A stretch of 17,123 nt of DNA from Candidatus Peribacteraceae bacterium (GCA_018062585.1 JAGORY010000008.1:1-17123); one strand, 5' to 3'. Counted from the stretch's first letter, positions 1 through 7,516 are shown. Numbers and translations are program-made. Notes: generated by a model not told the origin, from the sequence alone.

Positions 1-2231
1 GGGTTACTTCTCGGCGTGCGGCCGATGGGGGATTGGTCGATGACGATGGCTTTATCGAGATGTTCGAGGCCCGTGATCCCCTTGAAGTTCTGGCCTTTGC
101 TGTGCGCTTTATTGAGCGTGCGCTGCAGCTCTGGTGCCAAGATGCCGTGGATGAGGCTGGATTTGCCGGAGCCCGAAACGCCGGTGACACCGATGAAGCA
201 TCCGAGTGGGAAGACGGCGTGGATGTTCTGCAGGTTGTGGTGTGTCGCTCCCATGACTTCCACTGTCTTGCCGTTGCCTTTGCGGCGGGTTGTCGGGACC
301 GGGATCTTCTTCTTGCCCGAGAGGTACTGACCGGTGACGGACTCCGCGGTCTCGATGAGTTTCTTCGGCGTACCCTGCGCGACGACTCTTCCTCCGTGTT
401 TGCCGGCGCCGGGGCCGATTTCTAAGAGCCAGTCGGCCGATTCGATTGTTTCTTGGTCATGTTCGACGACGATCACGGTGTTGCCGATGTCGCGGAGATT
501 CGTCATCGTCTTGATGAGCTTCGTGTTGTCGCGCTGATGAAGTCCGATACTCGGTTCGTCGAGCACGTACAGAACGCCCTGCAGCGCCGATCCGATTTGG
601 GTCGCAAGACGGATGCGCTGCGCTTCGCCGCCGGAAAGAGTCGCTGCCGAACGGTTGAGCGTGAGGTACTTGAGACCGACGTTTTCAAGGAAGAGGAGGC
701 GTGAGATGATCTCGGAGATTACTTTTTTGACGATGGTGTATTCGTAAGCGGATAGCGGATAGCGGGTAGTGGGTAGCAAAGACCGGTCAGAAATTTTACT
801 ATCCGCTACCCGCTCGTCGCTACCCGCCTTTTCTGGAATCAATCCCTCAAAAAACTTCCTCGCCATCGTCACAGACATCTCCGTTCCGTCGACGATGTTC
901 TTCTTGCCGACCGTGACGCCGAGGATCTCTTTCCTGAGGCGTTTGCCGCCACATTCGGGGCATGGGAGCTCAAACATGTAGGCCTCGATCTGGCTCCGTG
1001 TGTACGAGCTATCCGTTTCCTTGTGACGGCGCTCGAGGTTGGGGATCACGCCTTCGTACGTCGTCTGATACTGACCGTCGAATTTTTCAGTGAGGAACTC
1101 CACGTCCACTTTTTCGGTGTGACCGTAGAGCACGATCTTCTGGATCTCGGGCGATAGTTTTTGCCACGGCTGCTCGAGGGAGAATTTCAGTTTCTTTGCG
1201 AGTGCGGTCAGCGTCTGGAGCATGAAGCTCATGCGTCCGGCGGACGTGGCCCACGGATGGATCGCTCCTTCTTCTACGGTGAGGTCCCCGTTCGGCACGA
1301 TGCTCGCGGCGTCCACCTGCAGAATGCTGCCGATACCGTGACAGTGCTCGCAGGCGCCGTGTGGTGAGTTGAAGCTGAAGCTCCGGGGTTCGATCTCCGG
1401 GATGCTCATGTCCGGATAATCCGGGTTTACGAACTTGTCCGAGAACTTCACGAGATCACCCGAGTCACTGTCCATGACGAACATGAGTCCGTCTCCTTTT
1501 TTGAGAGCCAGTTCCACCGAGTCCGCGAGACGCACACGGTTGGGGTTTACTTGTTCGATCTCGGTTCCGTCGCTGAGTTTCTCTTTCACCGGTTCGAAAT
1601 CTCGCACGACCAAGCGGTCCACGACGATTTCGATGTCGTGGCTCTTCTTGGGGTCCAGCGCCAGCTCTTCGTCGGTCGTGACGATCTGGCCATCGACGCG
1701 CATACGGACGAATCCTTCGCGTTTGATCGTATCGAGGATTTTCTGGTGCGCACCTTTGCGGCCCATGATCTGCGGTGACAGCAGGATGATCTTTCGGCCG
1801 TCGGGCATCTTTGTGATGATGTCCGTGATCTGCGTTGATGACTGTTTCGTGAGCGGCTTCCCCGTGATCGGACAGTGGACCTGACCGACTTTGGCCCACA
1901 GAAGACGCATGTAGTCGTAGATTTCGGTGACGGTTCCGACCGTAGAACGCGGATTCCTCGGCGCTGTTTTCTGATCGATGGAGATCGCGGGACTCAGTCC
2001 ATCGATGCTATCCACTTCAGGCTTCTCCATCTGCGCGATGAACTGCCGCGCGTACGCGGAGAGCGATTCGGCGTATCGGCGCTGTCCTTCGGCGAAGATC
2101 GTATCGAACGCGAGCGACGATTTTCCGGAGCCTGAAAGCCCCGTGATGACGGTGAGCGAGTTCCTCGGAATATCGACGTCAATATTCTTGAGGTTGTGCA
2201 TCCTAGCGCCTTTGACTCTGATGAGATCCAC
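1..2231 (-). CDS. uvrA: UvrA, excinuclease ABC subunit A (3' end outside window)
   Basis: UvrA is the damage-recognition ATPase of nucleotide excision repair; it loads UvrB onto damaged DNA. About 743 codons of a usual ~940 are visible. The GTG at 2231 is chosen because it yields VDLIRVKGARMHNLKNI, matching the family N-terminus; an ATG ten codons inside would cut this motif. Visible motifs: first Walker A TGLSGSGKSS (residues ~30-39), SLSAYARQF, PRSTVGTVTEI, CPECGGKRL zinc ligands, ABC signature LSGGEAQRIRL, Walker B YVLDEPSIGLHQRDN, and second Walker A GVSGSGKSS near the window edge. Oddities: the first CxxC of the N-terminal zinc module is absent (FVNPDYPD precedes EIEPRSFSF) while the second pair, CEHC, remains. 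A heptad repeat adds about 27 in-frame residues (469-495) before the signature. The gene is divergent from the SLH gene. Identification is near certain. Confidence 0.98.
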   Translation of the reverse strand, partial: MDLIRVKGARMHNLKNIDVDIPRNSLTVITGLSGSGKSSLAFDTIFAEGQRRYAESLSAYARQFIAQMEKPEVDSIDGLSPAISIDQKTAPRNPRSTVGTVTEIYDYMRLLWAKVGQVHCPITGKPLTKQSSTQITDIITKMPDGRKIILLSPQIMGRKGAHQKILDTIKREGFVRMRVDGQIVTTDEELALDPKKSHDIEIVVDRLVVRDFEPVKEKLSDGTEIEQVNPNRVRLADSVELALKKGDGLMFVMDSDSGDLVKFSDKFVNPDYPDMSIPEIEPRSFSFNSPHGACEHCHGIGSILQVDAASIVPNGDLTVEEGAIHPWATSAGRMSFMLQTLTALAKKLKFSLEQPWQKLSPEIQKIVLYGHTEKVDVEFLTEKFDGQYQTTYEGVIPNLERRHKETDSSYTRSQIEAYMFELPCPECGGKRLRKEILGVTVGKKNIVDGTEMSVTMARKFFEGLIPEKAGSDERVADSKISDRSLLPTTRYPLSAYEYTIVKKVISEIISRLLFLENVGLKYLTLNRSAATLSGGEAQRIRLATQIGSALQGVLYVLDEPSIGLHQRDNTKLIKTMTNLRDIGNTVIVVEHDQETIESADWLLEIGPGAGKHGGRVVAQGTPKKLIETAESVTGQYLSGKKKIPVPTTRRKGNGKTVEVMGATHHNLQNIHAVFPLGCFIGVTGVSGSGKSSLIHGILAPELQRTLNKAHSKGQNFKGITGLEHLDKAIVIDQSPIGRTPRSN
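748..827. repeat. inverted heptad array inside uvrA
   Basis: Four direct 7-bp units of the form GCGGATA/GCGGGTA (748-775) face four inverted units of the form TATCCGC/TACCCGC (800-827) across a 24-bp spacer containing the palindrome GACCGGTC. The array lies within the uvrA reading frame without introducing a stop and encodes residues ~469-495, a stretch with no counterpart in the E. coli UvrA sequence as I recall it. The arms can pair imperfectly into a hairpin. It has the same architecture as the repeats at 7539-7667 and 13901-13993. Confidence 0.85.
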
Positions 2232-2254
2232 GGAGAAACAGGAAAAAGAAGTCT

Positions 2255-2276
2255 TATGGTTTAGACATGAACCATA
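2255..2276. promoter_or_regulatory. inverted repeat, candidate operator in the uvrA/SLH divergent region
   Basis: TATGGTT at 2255-2261 is perfectly inverted as AACCATA at 2270-2276 across an 8-bp spacer. It ends about 24 bp upstream of the uvrA GTG, where a uvrA promoter would lie. uvrA is SOS-regulated in many bacteria, so a LexA-like repressor site is one reading, but the sequence matches neither the E. coli nor the Bacillus LexA box. The function is inferred from position and symmetry only. Confidence 0.4.
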
Positions 2277-2368
2277 GATGACGGAGCCTACAGGACGGGG
2301 CGTCTTCTGTCCAGTCTCGGGCTTGCGGCCTCATACAGGGCAGTTTCGGGGAAGCCGGTCTGCGGGTG

Positions 2369-2374
2369 TAGAAT
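2369..2374 (+). promoter_or_regulatory. possible -10 element of the SLH protein gene
   Basis: TAGAAT lies 28 bp upstream of the ATG at 2403 and resembles a sigma-70 -10 box. No convincing -35 is visible; TTTCGG at 2344-2349 would need a 19-bp spacer. A start here would leave a 5' leader of about 20 nt that is pyrimidine-rich and has no Shine-Dalgarno sequence. Confidence 0.35.
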
Positions 2375-2402
2375 CTGACTCATTCACTCCTCACTCTCAG
2401 CC

Positions 2403-3551
2403 ATGCAGTCGCGTCGCCTCCTTACCTTCTTGTCGGCAGCTGTTCTGCTGCCGCTTCTTGCGGCTACCCACGTTCCGTCGGGGACGAGTTTTACGGACGT
2501 GCCGAGTAGCACGTGGTTTGCCGTGTACGTGGAGCAGGCCAGTGAAGCGGGGATAGTGACCGGATATCGGGATTCGTACGGAAATCTCACCGGACGCTTC
2601 GGTCCCGAGAATCCGGTGACGATTGGCGAGGCTCTGAAGATCTCACTGGAAGGCGCTGGGTATGACACGAGCGCGGGCATCGGGTACGGACACTGGGCAG
2701 CTAAGTACATGTCGATAGCGATCGGTCTCGGATTTCAGATAACCCAGATCAACGCTCTCAATCTTGATCGTCCCGCGACGCGCGCCGAAGTTGCGTCTCT
2801 CATTGCGGACGCATTCAGGGTTGATCACAGCACGTTCACAGGTGGTCAGTACACCGATGTGACGGCAGGCACCGCGTACGCCGGATCCATTCAGGCACTC
2901 AGTCGGGTAGGCATTCTCGCCGGTGACACCGATGTTGCTGGCAATCCAACCGGACGCTTCCGTCCGAATGCCGCGGTGAATCGCGCAGAAACGGTAAAGA
3001 TTGTGATCGGAGCACGCGCCGCGCTTGGTATGCCCGGACGCACGACCTCATTCCCTTCGACGTCATCATCCCGCTCGTCATCTCGTTCGACGGGCACGTG
3101 CCACGTCCAAGATTGCGGACCGGCTCCGGCCATGCCGAACTGGCAGTGCCCGAACGGTTCCATCGGCGGACCCTCGTGTGAACGTCTCCCAGACAGTCGT
3201 TGCGGCTGGCTCATCCGCCAGTGTCCCGCCACGTCATCTCGTTCGTCCTCCTCCAGCAGTTCGATTTCGTCCACGACGTACATTCTTCAGTATACGAATA
3301 CCGGATTTCAGCCGTCGTTCATCTCGATTCGTAGCGGTGACAGCGTGAAATTCCGCAACCAATCCGACAGTAATATGTGGGTCGCGAGTAACCCGCATCC
3401 AACGCATGACGATTATCCGGAGTTCGACCAGCACACGAGTGTTGCCAAGAATGGCGAGTTCACCTTCCGTTTCTGGAAGTCCGGCGTGTGGGGATTCCAC
3501 AATCATCTGAATCAGAATCATCAGGCTGTCATCAGTGTTGATACGCAGTAG
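2403..3551 (+). CDS. secreted SLH-domain protein with Cys-rich module and C-terminal cupredoxin-like domain
   Basis: A 382-residue exported surface protein. Residues 1-22 form a signal peptide (basic MQSRR, then a hydrophobic stretch). Three S-layer homology units follow: ~30-87 (FTDVPSSTWFAVYVEQASEAGIVTGY), ~95-140 and ~150-208 (YTDVTAGTAYAGSIQALSRVGILAG). SLH units usually anchor proteins to cell-wall polymer. A Ser/Arg/Thr linker (~216-231) leads to a six-cysteine module (C233, C238, C249, C259, C267, C274), probably disulfide-bonded. A second Ser-rich linker (~277-292) precedes a cupredoxin-like beta domain (~293-380) with ASNPHPTHDDYPEFD and WGFHNHLNQNH. It is histidine-rich (H332, H335, H366, H368, H373) but lacks the usual type 1 copper cysteine, so copper binding is unproven. 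The start is the only ATG that gives a signal peptide. It converges on the methyltransferase gene with a 12-bp gap. The substrate or partner is unknown. Confidence 0.9.
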   Translation: MQSRRLLTFLSAAVLLPLLAATHVPSGTSFTDVPSSTWFAVYVEQASEAGIVTGYRDSYGNLTGRFGPENPVTIGEALKISLEGAGYDTSAGIGYGHWAAKYMSIAIGLGFQITQINALNLDRPATRAEVASLIADAFRVDHSTFTGGQYTDVTAGTAYAGSIQALSRVGILAGDTDVAGNPTGRFRPNAAVNRAETVKIVIGARAALGMPGRTTSFPSTSSSRSSSRSTGTCHVQDCGPAPAMPNWQCPNGSIGGPSCERLPDSRCGWLIRQCPATSSRSSSSSSSISSTTYILQYTNTGFQPSFISIRSGDSVKFRNQSDSNMWVASNPHPTHDDYPEFDQHTSVAKNGEFTFRFWKSGVWGFHNHLNQNHQAVISVDTQ

Positions 3552-3563
3552 GCGATGCCGACA

Positions 3564-4418
3564 CTACGACCGATGCGTGAAGCGATACACCGGACACGCG
3601 GCTCTGCCTGGACTGCGCCATCCTATGAAGGCCGAGACTATGCCGCGCACGACTCCTCTTACAAAAAATCCTTGTGCGAATTTTTCGCTCAGGATTGCGG
3701 AGATAAGGTCGTCGGTCCACGTGGGGCGGATTTCCGGCGATGTGAACCCGTGGGATCGCAGGATTTTTTCCATGGTGACAGGCGTGAAATGCCAAAGGTG
3801 AAGCGGCATGTCGAGGCCGGCCCAGTCTTGTCCATACGCGGCGGCAAGTGGACTCGCGATGTTGGGAACGCCGACGAGCAGCGAACCGTTGGAGCGAAGG
3901 ATGCGCCGACACTGCGTGAGGGTTCCTGAAAGATCGTGTACATGTTCGAGCGCATGCCACAACGTCACGACGTCGGCGGATGCAGCCGGAATGTTTGTCA
4001 TCTCGGCGGGCATGATCGCATCGATTCCAGCTGCACTACACAGCTTTCTCGCGTTCTCGACTGGATCGACGCCGAGCGTTTTCCAGCCACGACGTTTCGC
4101 TTCCATGAGGAATGTTCCGTTGCCACAACCGATATCGACGACGAGGCCCTGCTTAGCACCAAGCATGCGGCATTTTGCCGTATTCCGAAGCCATCGAATC
4201 AGCCTGAAAATAGGCGGCATGCGATCGCTGTGCGGGATGTAGTCCGCCGTGTCGTAGTAGCGTCCGATAGATCGTTCGTCCGGGGGGTTCTTGGTCCACA
4301 GGAAGCCGCATGTCCCGCAGCGAACAATGGAAAAAACTTCACCCAGCGCCCGAACGCTCGGAGCTTTCATGAAAAAAGCGGAAGGCCCTACTGTGCCGCA
4401 GACTTGACATCGTTCCAT
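3564..4418 (-). CDS. class I SAM-dependent methyltransferase with N-terminal zinc ribbon
   Basis: A 284-residue cytosolic methyltransferase of the Methyltransf_23 type often found in cell-envelope polysaccharide loci. An N-terminal zinc ribbon has C4-X2-C7 and C34-X2-C37. SAM-binding motif I reads VVDIGCGNGTFL, an acidic loop GVDP follows, then LWHALEHVHD (post-motif region), and PLHLWHFTPVTMEKIL is typical of the family C-terminal half. The ATG at 4418 is chosen because it places the zinc ribbon at the extreme N-terminus as usual. An in-frame ATG at 4472 would add 18 unconserved residues and run into the divergent promoter region. It is divergent from the GT2 gene, so both may act on the same surface glycan; that is an inference. 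The acceptor substrate cannot be told from sequence. Confidence 0.88.
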   Translation of the reverse strand: MERCQVCGTVGPSAFFMKAPSVRALGEVFSIVRCGTCGFLWTKNPPDERSIGRYYDTADYIPHSDRMPPIFRLIRWLRNTAKCRMLGAKQGLVVDIGCGNGTFLMEAKRRGWKTLGVDPVENARKLCSAAGIDAIMPAEMTNIPAASADVVTLWHALEHVHDLSGTLTQCRRILRSNGSLLVGVPNIASPLAAAYGQDWAGLDMPLHLWHFTPVTMEKILRSHGFTSPEIRPTWTDDLISAILSEKFAQGFFVRGVVRGIVSAFIGWRSPGRAACPVYRFTHRS

Positions 4419-4471
4419 CTGCGGCGATGGTACCGATAGGCGGACGTCAGGGCCAGATTCGGTGCAGTGCA

Positions 4472-4498
4472 TTGCGGAACGTCAAACGTCGCTATACT
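4472..4498 (+). promoter_or_regulatory. promoter of the GT2 gene, implying a leaderless or near-leaderless mRNA
   Basis: TTGCGG (4472-4477), a 15-bp gap and TATACT (4493-4498) resemble a sigma-70 promoter. The -10 box ends only 8 bp before the ATG at 4507, so transcription would start at or within a few bases of the start codon. No Shine-Dalgarno sequence is present. Confidence 0.55.
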
Positions 4499-4506
4499 GC
4501 GGCACA

Positions 4507-5514
4507 ATGAAAACGTCGGTCATCATTTTGCACTTCAGCGGCTTGGACGATACCCGCGCCTGCATTCAGTCTCTGCTCCGCGACGGACATGAGGATCGTG
4601 AAATTTTTCTCTGGGACAACGGCTCGGACCAGCGGCACGGTGACGTCCTCAAGAAAGAATTCGGAGACGCTATTAGGGTGGAGGCGGCAAATGAAAATTT
4701 CGGATACGCCGGAGGCAACAATCGCGCCGCCGCGGTGGCCCACGGTGAAATTCTCATTTTCCTCAATAACGATACGGAAGTAACTCCGGGCTGGATGCAA
4801 CCTCTCGTGGATGCCCTTGATTCGGACCCGCGTCTCGCAGCCTGTCAGTCGAAACTGCGGTCGTTATGGAATCCCGGCCTCTTCGATTCGGCGGGCGGTG
4901 CGGGCGGATATATCGACGCGTGGGGATATCCGTTCGTGCGTGGAAGGGTCATTTCGCTGCAGGAGGAAGACAAGGGGCAGTACGATTCACCGACGGAACT
5001 GGATTGGGCCTGTGGTGCCTGCATGGCCGTCCGGAAAAAAGAATTTCTGACTGCAGGCGGTTTCGATGAAGATTTCTTCGCGTACCTTGAAGAAGTCGAC
5101 CTGTGCTGGAAATGGCGACGCGAAGGGCGCAGCATTTCACTGGTTCCCCGCAGCATCGTCCTCCATCGCGGCGGTTCTACTTGGAAAAACCGGCGTCACG
5201 TGATGTTGTATCACAAACACCGTAACGGACTCCTCATGCTGCTCAAGCATCTTTCGCCGGCCCAGCTTCTTACCGTTCTGCCGATACGCCTCGCTCTCGA
5301 ATGGCTGGCCGCGATTTTCTACCTGACGCAAGGAGGCCCCAGCCAGGCTGCAGCTCCCGTCCGAGCGTTCTTCATGTTTTTCTTTCTTGCACCACAGACT
5401 CTGCGCAAACGAGTTCACTTACCTTTCCTGCCGCTTCGAAATATGCGAGTTTTGCCGCAGTATTTCCTGCAGGGGAGAACGACGTATCAGTCTCTCGTCC
5501 AGCCTTCAGAATGA
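4507..5514 (+). CDS. family 2 glycosyltransferase (GT-A fold), rhamnosyltransferase-like
   Basis: A 335-residue transferase moving a sugar from a nucleotide donor to a surface glycan or lipid carrier, acting on the cytoplasmic side of the membrane. The N-terminus MKTSVIILHFSGLDDTRACIQSLL starts the GT-A fold. WDNGS (~36-40) binds nucleotide, ENFGYAGGNNRA follows, and NNDTE (87-91) carries the metal-binding acidic residue. The acceptor half has ACGACMAVRK and GFDEDFFAYLEEVDLCWKWRREG, typical of COG1216-type enzymes. The C-terminal third is hydrophobic (around 245-290) and probably membrane-associated. The ATG at 4507 is preferred over an ATG at 4462 because TATACT sits just upstream and homology begins at MKTSVIIL. 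The 3' end overlaps the convergent GT-C gene by 9 bp. The sugar and acceptor are unknown. Confidence 0.92.
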   Translation: MKTSVIILHFSGLDDTRACIQSLLRDGHEDREIFLWDNGSDQRHGDVLKKEFGDAIRVEAANENFGYAGGNNRAAAVAHGEILIFLNNDTEVTPGWMQPLVDALDSDPRLAACQSKLRSLWNPGLFDSAGGAGGYIDAWGYPFVRGRVISLQEEDKGQYDSPTELDWACGACMAVRKKEFLTAGGFDEDFFAYLEEVDLCWKWRREGRSISLVPRSIVLHRGGSTWKNRRHVMLYHKHRNGLLMLLKHLSPAQLLTVLPIRLALEWLAAIFYLTQGGPSQAAAPVRAFFMFFFLAPQTLRKRVHLPFLPLRNMRVLPQYFLQGRTTYQSLVQPSE

Positions 5515-7335
5515 TTGGATCAGAAGCGCGATTACAAATGCGATCGATGCCGCGATGAATGCCATGAGCCATGCCCGCATCACGCGCGCTAGCCGCCCTC
5601 CCCCTTCTGTTGCCCGCACGGCGAAGTACGCAAGGACGGGCACTATGAGGATAGAGAAACGAAAATCCTGATTGGGAAATGCTGGATGGAGGAAACGGTA
5701 CGACATCGCCCCCTCGAGTATGACGATCAGGAGAACGAAGAATGGTATGAGAAAAATATCGTTTCTGCGGATTTGTTTCACAATGCCGGCCAGCACCAAC
5801 AGGACGTATCCCATGCCGAGCAACGAAAGAAGGCCACTGATGAATATGACAGATCCTCGGTATGTGAATTCGCTGAAGAGCGCGGTACGGAAAAAGAACA
5901 TCCAGAAATATCCTCGTTCGGCAGGATCGCGGGGGGCGTAGACGAATGGTGCCTCCACGACTGACCAAGGTCGGAATGTTGTAAAGGAGTGCCATGTCGT
6001 TTCTGCCATGAGGAAGTGGTTCATACCATTACCGTGCAGGAAAAGCCTTTGAAAATCATTGTGAAGGTACCGCAGTACAAGCAGCCATCCTGCCATGGCC
6101 GCGATGATGCCTCCCACGATGACAAGCTCTCGGATTTTTTCCTTTGGATCGACACGGGGACGGAAAACGATGCTGATGAGCAGTATCGGAGCGAAGAGAT
6201 AGGCATTTGCTTTCGTGAGAAACCCTATGCCGATGATGAAAGCCGTCGCGATGAGCCACCGAGGTTCACCGTTTTTCCACCAGCGTACAAGCGATCCTGC
6301 GAAGCAGAGCGTCACGAGTTGGAAAAGGACATCGTTGTTGATGCGCGACGCGAACATCATCGTACTAGGAATGAAGCAGGTGAGACCGATGAACAGCAGA
6401 AGCGATCGCCGTTTCTTCATGCGATCAAAAAGCGCGACTCCGCACCACGTAGCGGCCACGACCGACAGACAGGAGATCATGAGTGATCCATACTGGATCC
6501 ACTGCAGTGCGATCGTTTTGCTCTGACCGAGTACTGTCGCGATGCCGAGAAAAGGCGCGTTGAGGAAATAATACAAAGGGCCTTGGTGGAACTCCCATCC
6601 TCTGGAGGCGATCGGAACGGTCCAGTGTTGGAAAACGAAGTGAATGTATTCGATGTGACCTTCTACATCGTAATTCCGGAGATGATAAGGCGTGATCATC
6701 ACGTACAAAATTCGGAGAAGAAATGCGGCGTAGATCATCATTCCCACGTCCGGCATCGTTCGTCCGATCTTTCTGTGGACGATAGTCGTCAGCCAGAAAA
6801 TCGGCAGTAGCATGATGAATATCCCGAGGAATGACACGAGTGAGCTTGAGCTGACCGGATCGAAGGAGAAGCCGATTTTGACGCGTCGCAGATCATTGAT
6901 GACGATGTGCAGATCGTTCGTGCCCGCATGAAGATACGGTGCGAGCTCCATCACCTTCGGATGCGCGTTGAGCCTGCAGGAAGGGTTATCCACGACGCGT
7001 TCTCCGTTGATGTCGAGTATCGCAAGACAATCGTCTCCCGCAATCGCAAATTCCGTACCCTGAAACGGAAAGAGCTCCAGTGTCGCCCAGGCTTCCAGTG
7101 ATGTGTGTGAGCCTTGGAGGTCTACTGCGAGCGGCAAGGAGTCCGACGTGTAGGACTTGTCCGCGTAGCGGTAACTCATGTTTTTCACGCGGGGCATGAG
7201 CAGGGATTGTGTGATCACGATTAGGGCCATCGCCATCGTGAGGACCAATCCTTCCTGGACGTACGTATTGCCGAAGACAGAAGCGGAAAAACCGCGCATG
7301 GTTCTAAGAGTACTTCGCAAAACAGGACTATTCAC
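5506..7335 (-). CDS. polytopic GT-C-type membrane glycosyltransferase with an N-terminal periplasmic domain
   Basis: A 609-residue integral membrane protein with roughly a dozen hydrophobic segments. After the first membrane span (~26-45) comes an extracytoplasmic beta-rich domain (~55-165) with TLELFPFQGTEFAIAGDDCLAIL and GTNDLHIVINDL, resembling a PA14-like or sugar-binding module. The rest fits a GT-C glycosyltransferase using polyprenyl-phosphate sugars (PMT/ArnT/DUF2142-like): the first outer loop has an acidic residue in RNYDVEGHIEYIHFV, followed by EFHQGPLYYFLNAP, the usual HQPPLYY-type motif. GTG at 7335 opens the frame. ATG at 7299 is an equally reasonable start and would avoid overlap with the aro promoter at 7336. 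It converges on the GT2 gene with a 9-bp overlap. It is likely involved in surface glycan synthesis or protein glycosylation; the substrate is unknown. Confidence 0.85.
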   Translation of the reverse strand: MNSPVLRSTLRTMRGFSASVFGNTYVQEGLVLTMAMALIVITQSLLMPRVKNMSYRYADKSYTSDSLPLAVDLQGSHTSLEAWATLELFPFQGTEFAIAGDDCLAILDINGERVVDNPSCRLNAHPKVMELAPYLHAGTNDLHIVINDLRRVKIGFSFDPVSSSSLVSFLGIFIMLLPIFWLTTIVHRKIGRTMPDVGMMIYAAFLLRILYVMITPYHLRNYDVEGHIEYIHFVFQHWTVPIASRGWEFHQGPLYYFLNAPFLGIATVLGQSKTIALQWIQYGSLMISCLSVVAATWCGVALFDRMKKRRSLLLFIGLTCFIPSTMMFASRINNDVLFQLVTLCFAGSLVRWWKNGEPRWLIATAFIIGIGFLTKANAYLFAPILLISIVFRPRVDPKEKIRELVIVGGIIAAMAGWLLVLRYLHNDFQRLFLHGNGMNHFLMAETTWHSFTTFRPWSVVEAPFVYAPRDPAERGYFWMFFFRTALFSEFTYRGSVIFISGLLSLLGMGYVLLVLAGIVKQIRRNDIFLIPFFVLLIVILEGAMSYRFLHPAFPNQDFRFSILIVPVLAYFAVRATEGGGRLARVMRAWLMAFIAASIAFVIALLIQSF

Positions 7336-7363
7336 TTGACTTGGAAACGCTCCGTTCTATCCT
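7336..7363 (+). promoter_or_regulatory. candidate promoter of the aromatic amino acid operon
   Basis: TTGACT (7336-7341), 16 bp, then TATCCT (7358-7363) is a good sigma-70-like match and the best seen upstream of the operon. Transcription would start near 7370, at or next to the GTG of the small Phe-rich ORF at 7371, making that ORF leaderless. It abuts the GTG of the divergent membrane protein gene. Confidence 0.5.
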
Positions 7364-7370
7364 GAGCACA

Positions 7371-7475
7371 GTGCAATCCAAGGTAGCCGTTCTCCGGCAG
7401 CAGTCGATCGTCCCGTTTGCAGTCGCATTTGCGGCCTTCGGTGCTTTTGCCTTCGCCTACTTTTTCTTCGCCTAA
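7371..7475 (+). CDS. putative Phe-rich leader peptide of the aro operon (34 residues)
   Basis: A short GTG-initiated ORF encodes 34 residues, of which 8 are Phe and 1 is Tyr, ending AFAFAYFFFA before TAA. Three consecutive Phe codons follow the Tyr codon near the end. It lies between the candidate promoter and the first gene of the Phe/Tyr operon, and a hairpin starts 4 nt after its stop. This arrangement matches the logic of Phe leader peptides such as E. coli PheL, where ribosome stalling on Phe codons reports low charged tRNA-Phe. Against it: the peptide is also Ala-rich (9) and could be a small one-pass membrane protein with a basic N-terminus (MQSKVAVLRQQ), and the start is a GTG without any leader. 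The coding call is moderate, the regulatory role inferred. Confidence 0.5.
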   Translation: MQSKVAVLRQQSIVPFAVAFAAFGAFAFAYFFFA

Positions 7476-7479
7476 ATTT

Positions 7480-7516
7480 CTCTCTCGCCCTGAAGCACAC
7501 GCTTCCCCCGAGAGAG
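7480..7516 (+). terminator. hairpin after the leader ORF, candidate attenuator or pause structure
   Basis: CTCTCTCG (7480-7487) pairs perfectly with CGAGAGAG (7509-7516), and within the loop GAAGC (7492-7496) pairs with GCTTC (7501-7505) around ACAC. The two-part stem begins 4 nt after the leader ORF stop. No U-run follows, so it is not a textbook intrinsic terminator; a pause or competing structure is possible. Confidence 0.4.

Noticed and set aside
748..827. uvrA broken by the repeat (pseudogene)
   Set aside because: The frame stays open through the array and conserved UvrA motifs continue on both sides in the same frame.
2255..2276. Classical LexA box
   Set aside because: The palindrome does not match CTGT-N8-ACAG or GAAC-N4-GTTC; kept only as an operator of unknown type.
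7480..7516. Textbook intrinsic terminator
   Set aside because: The hairpin is good, but it is followed by GGAGAGGCGG and not a U-run, so it is listed only as a candidate attenuator or pause.
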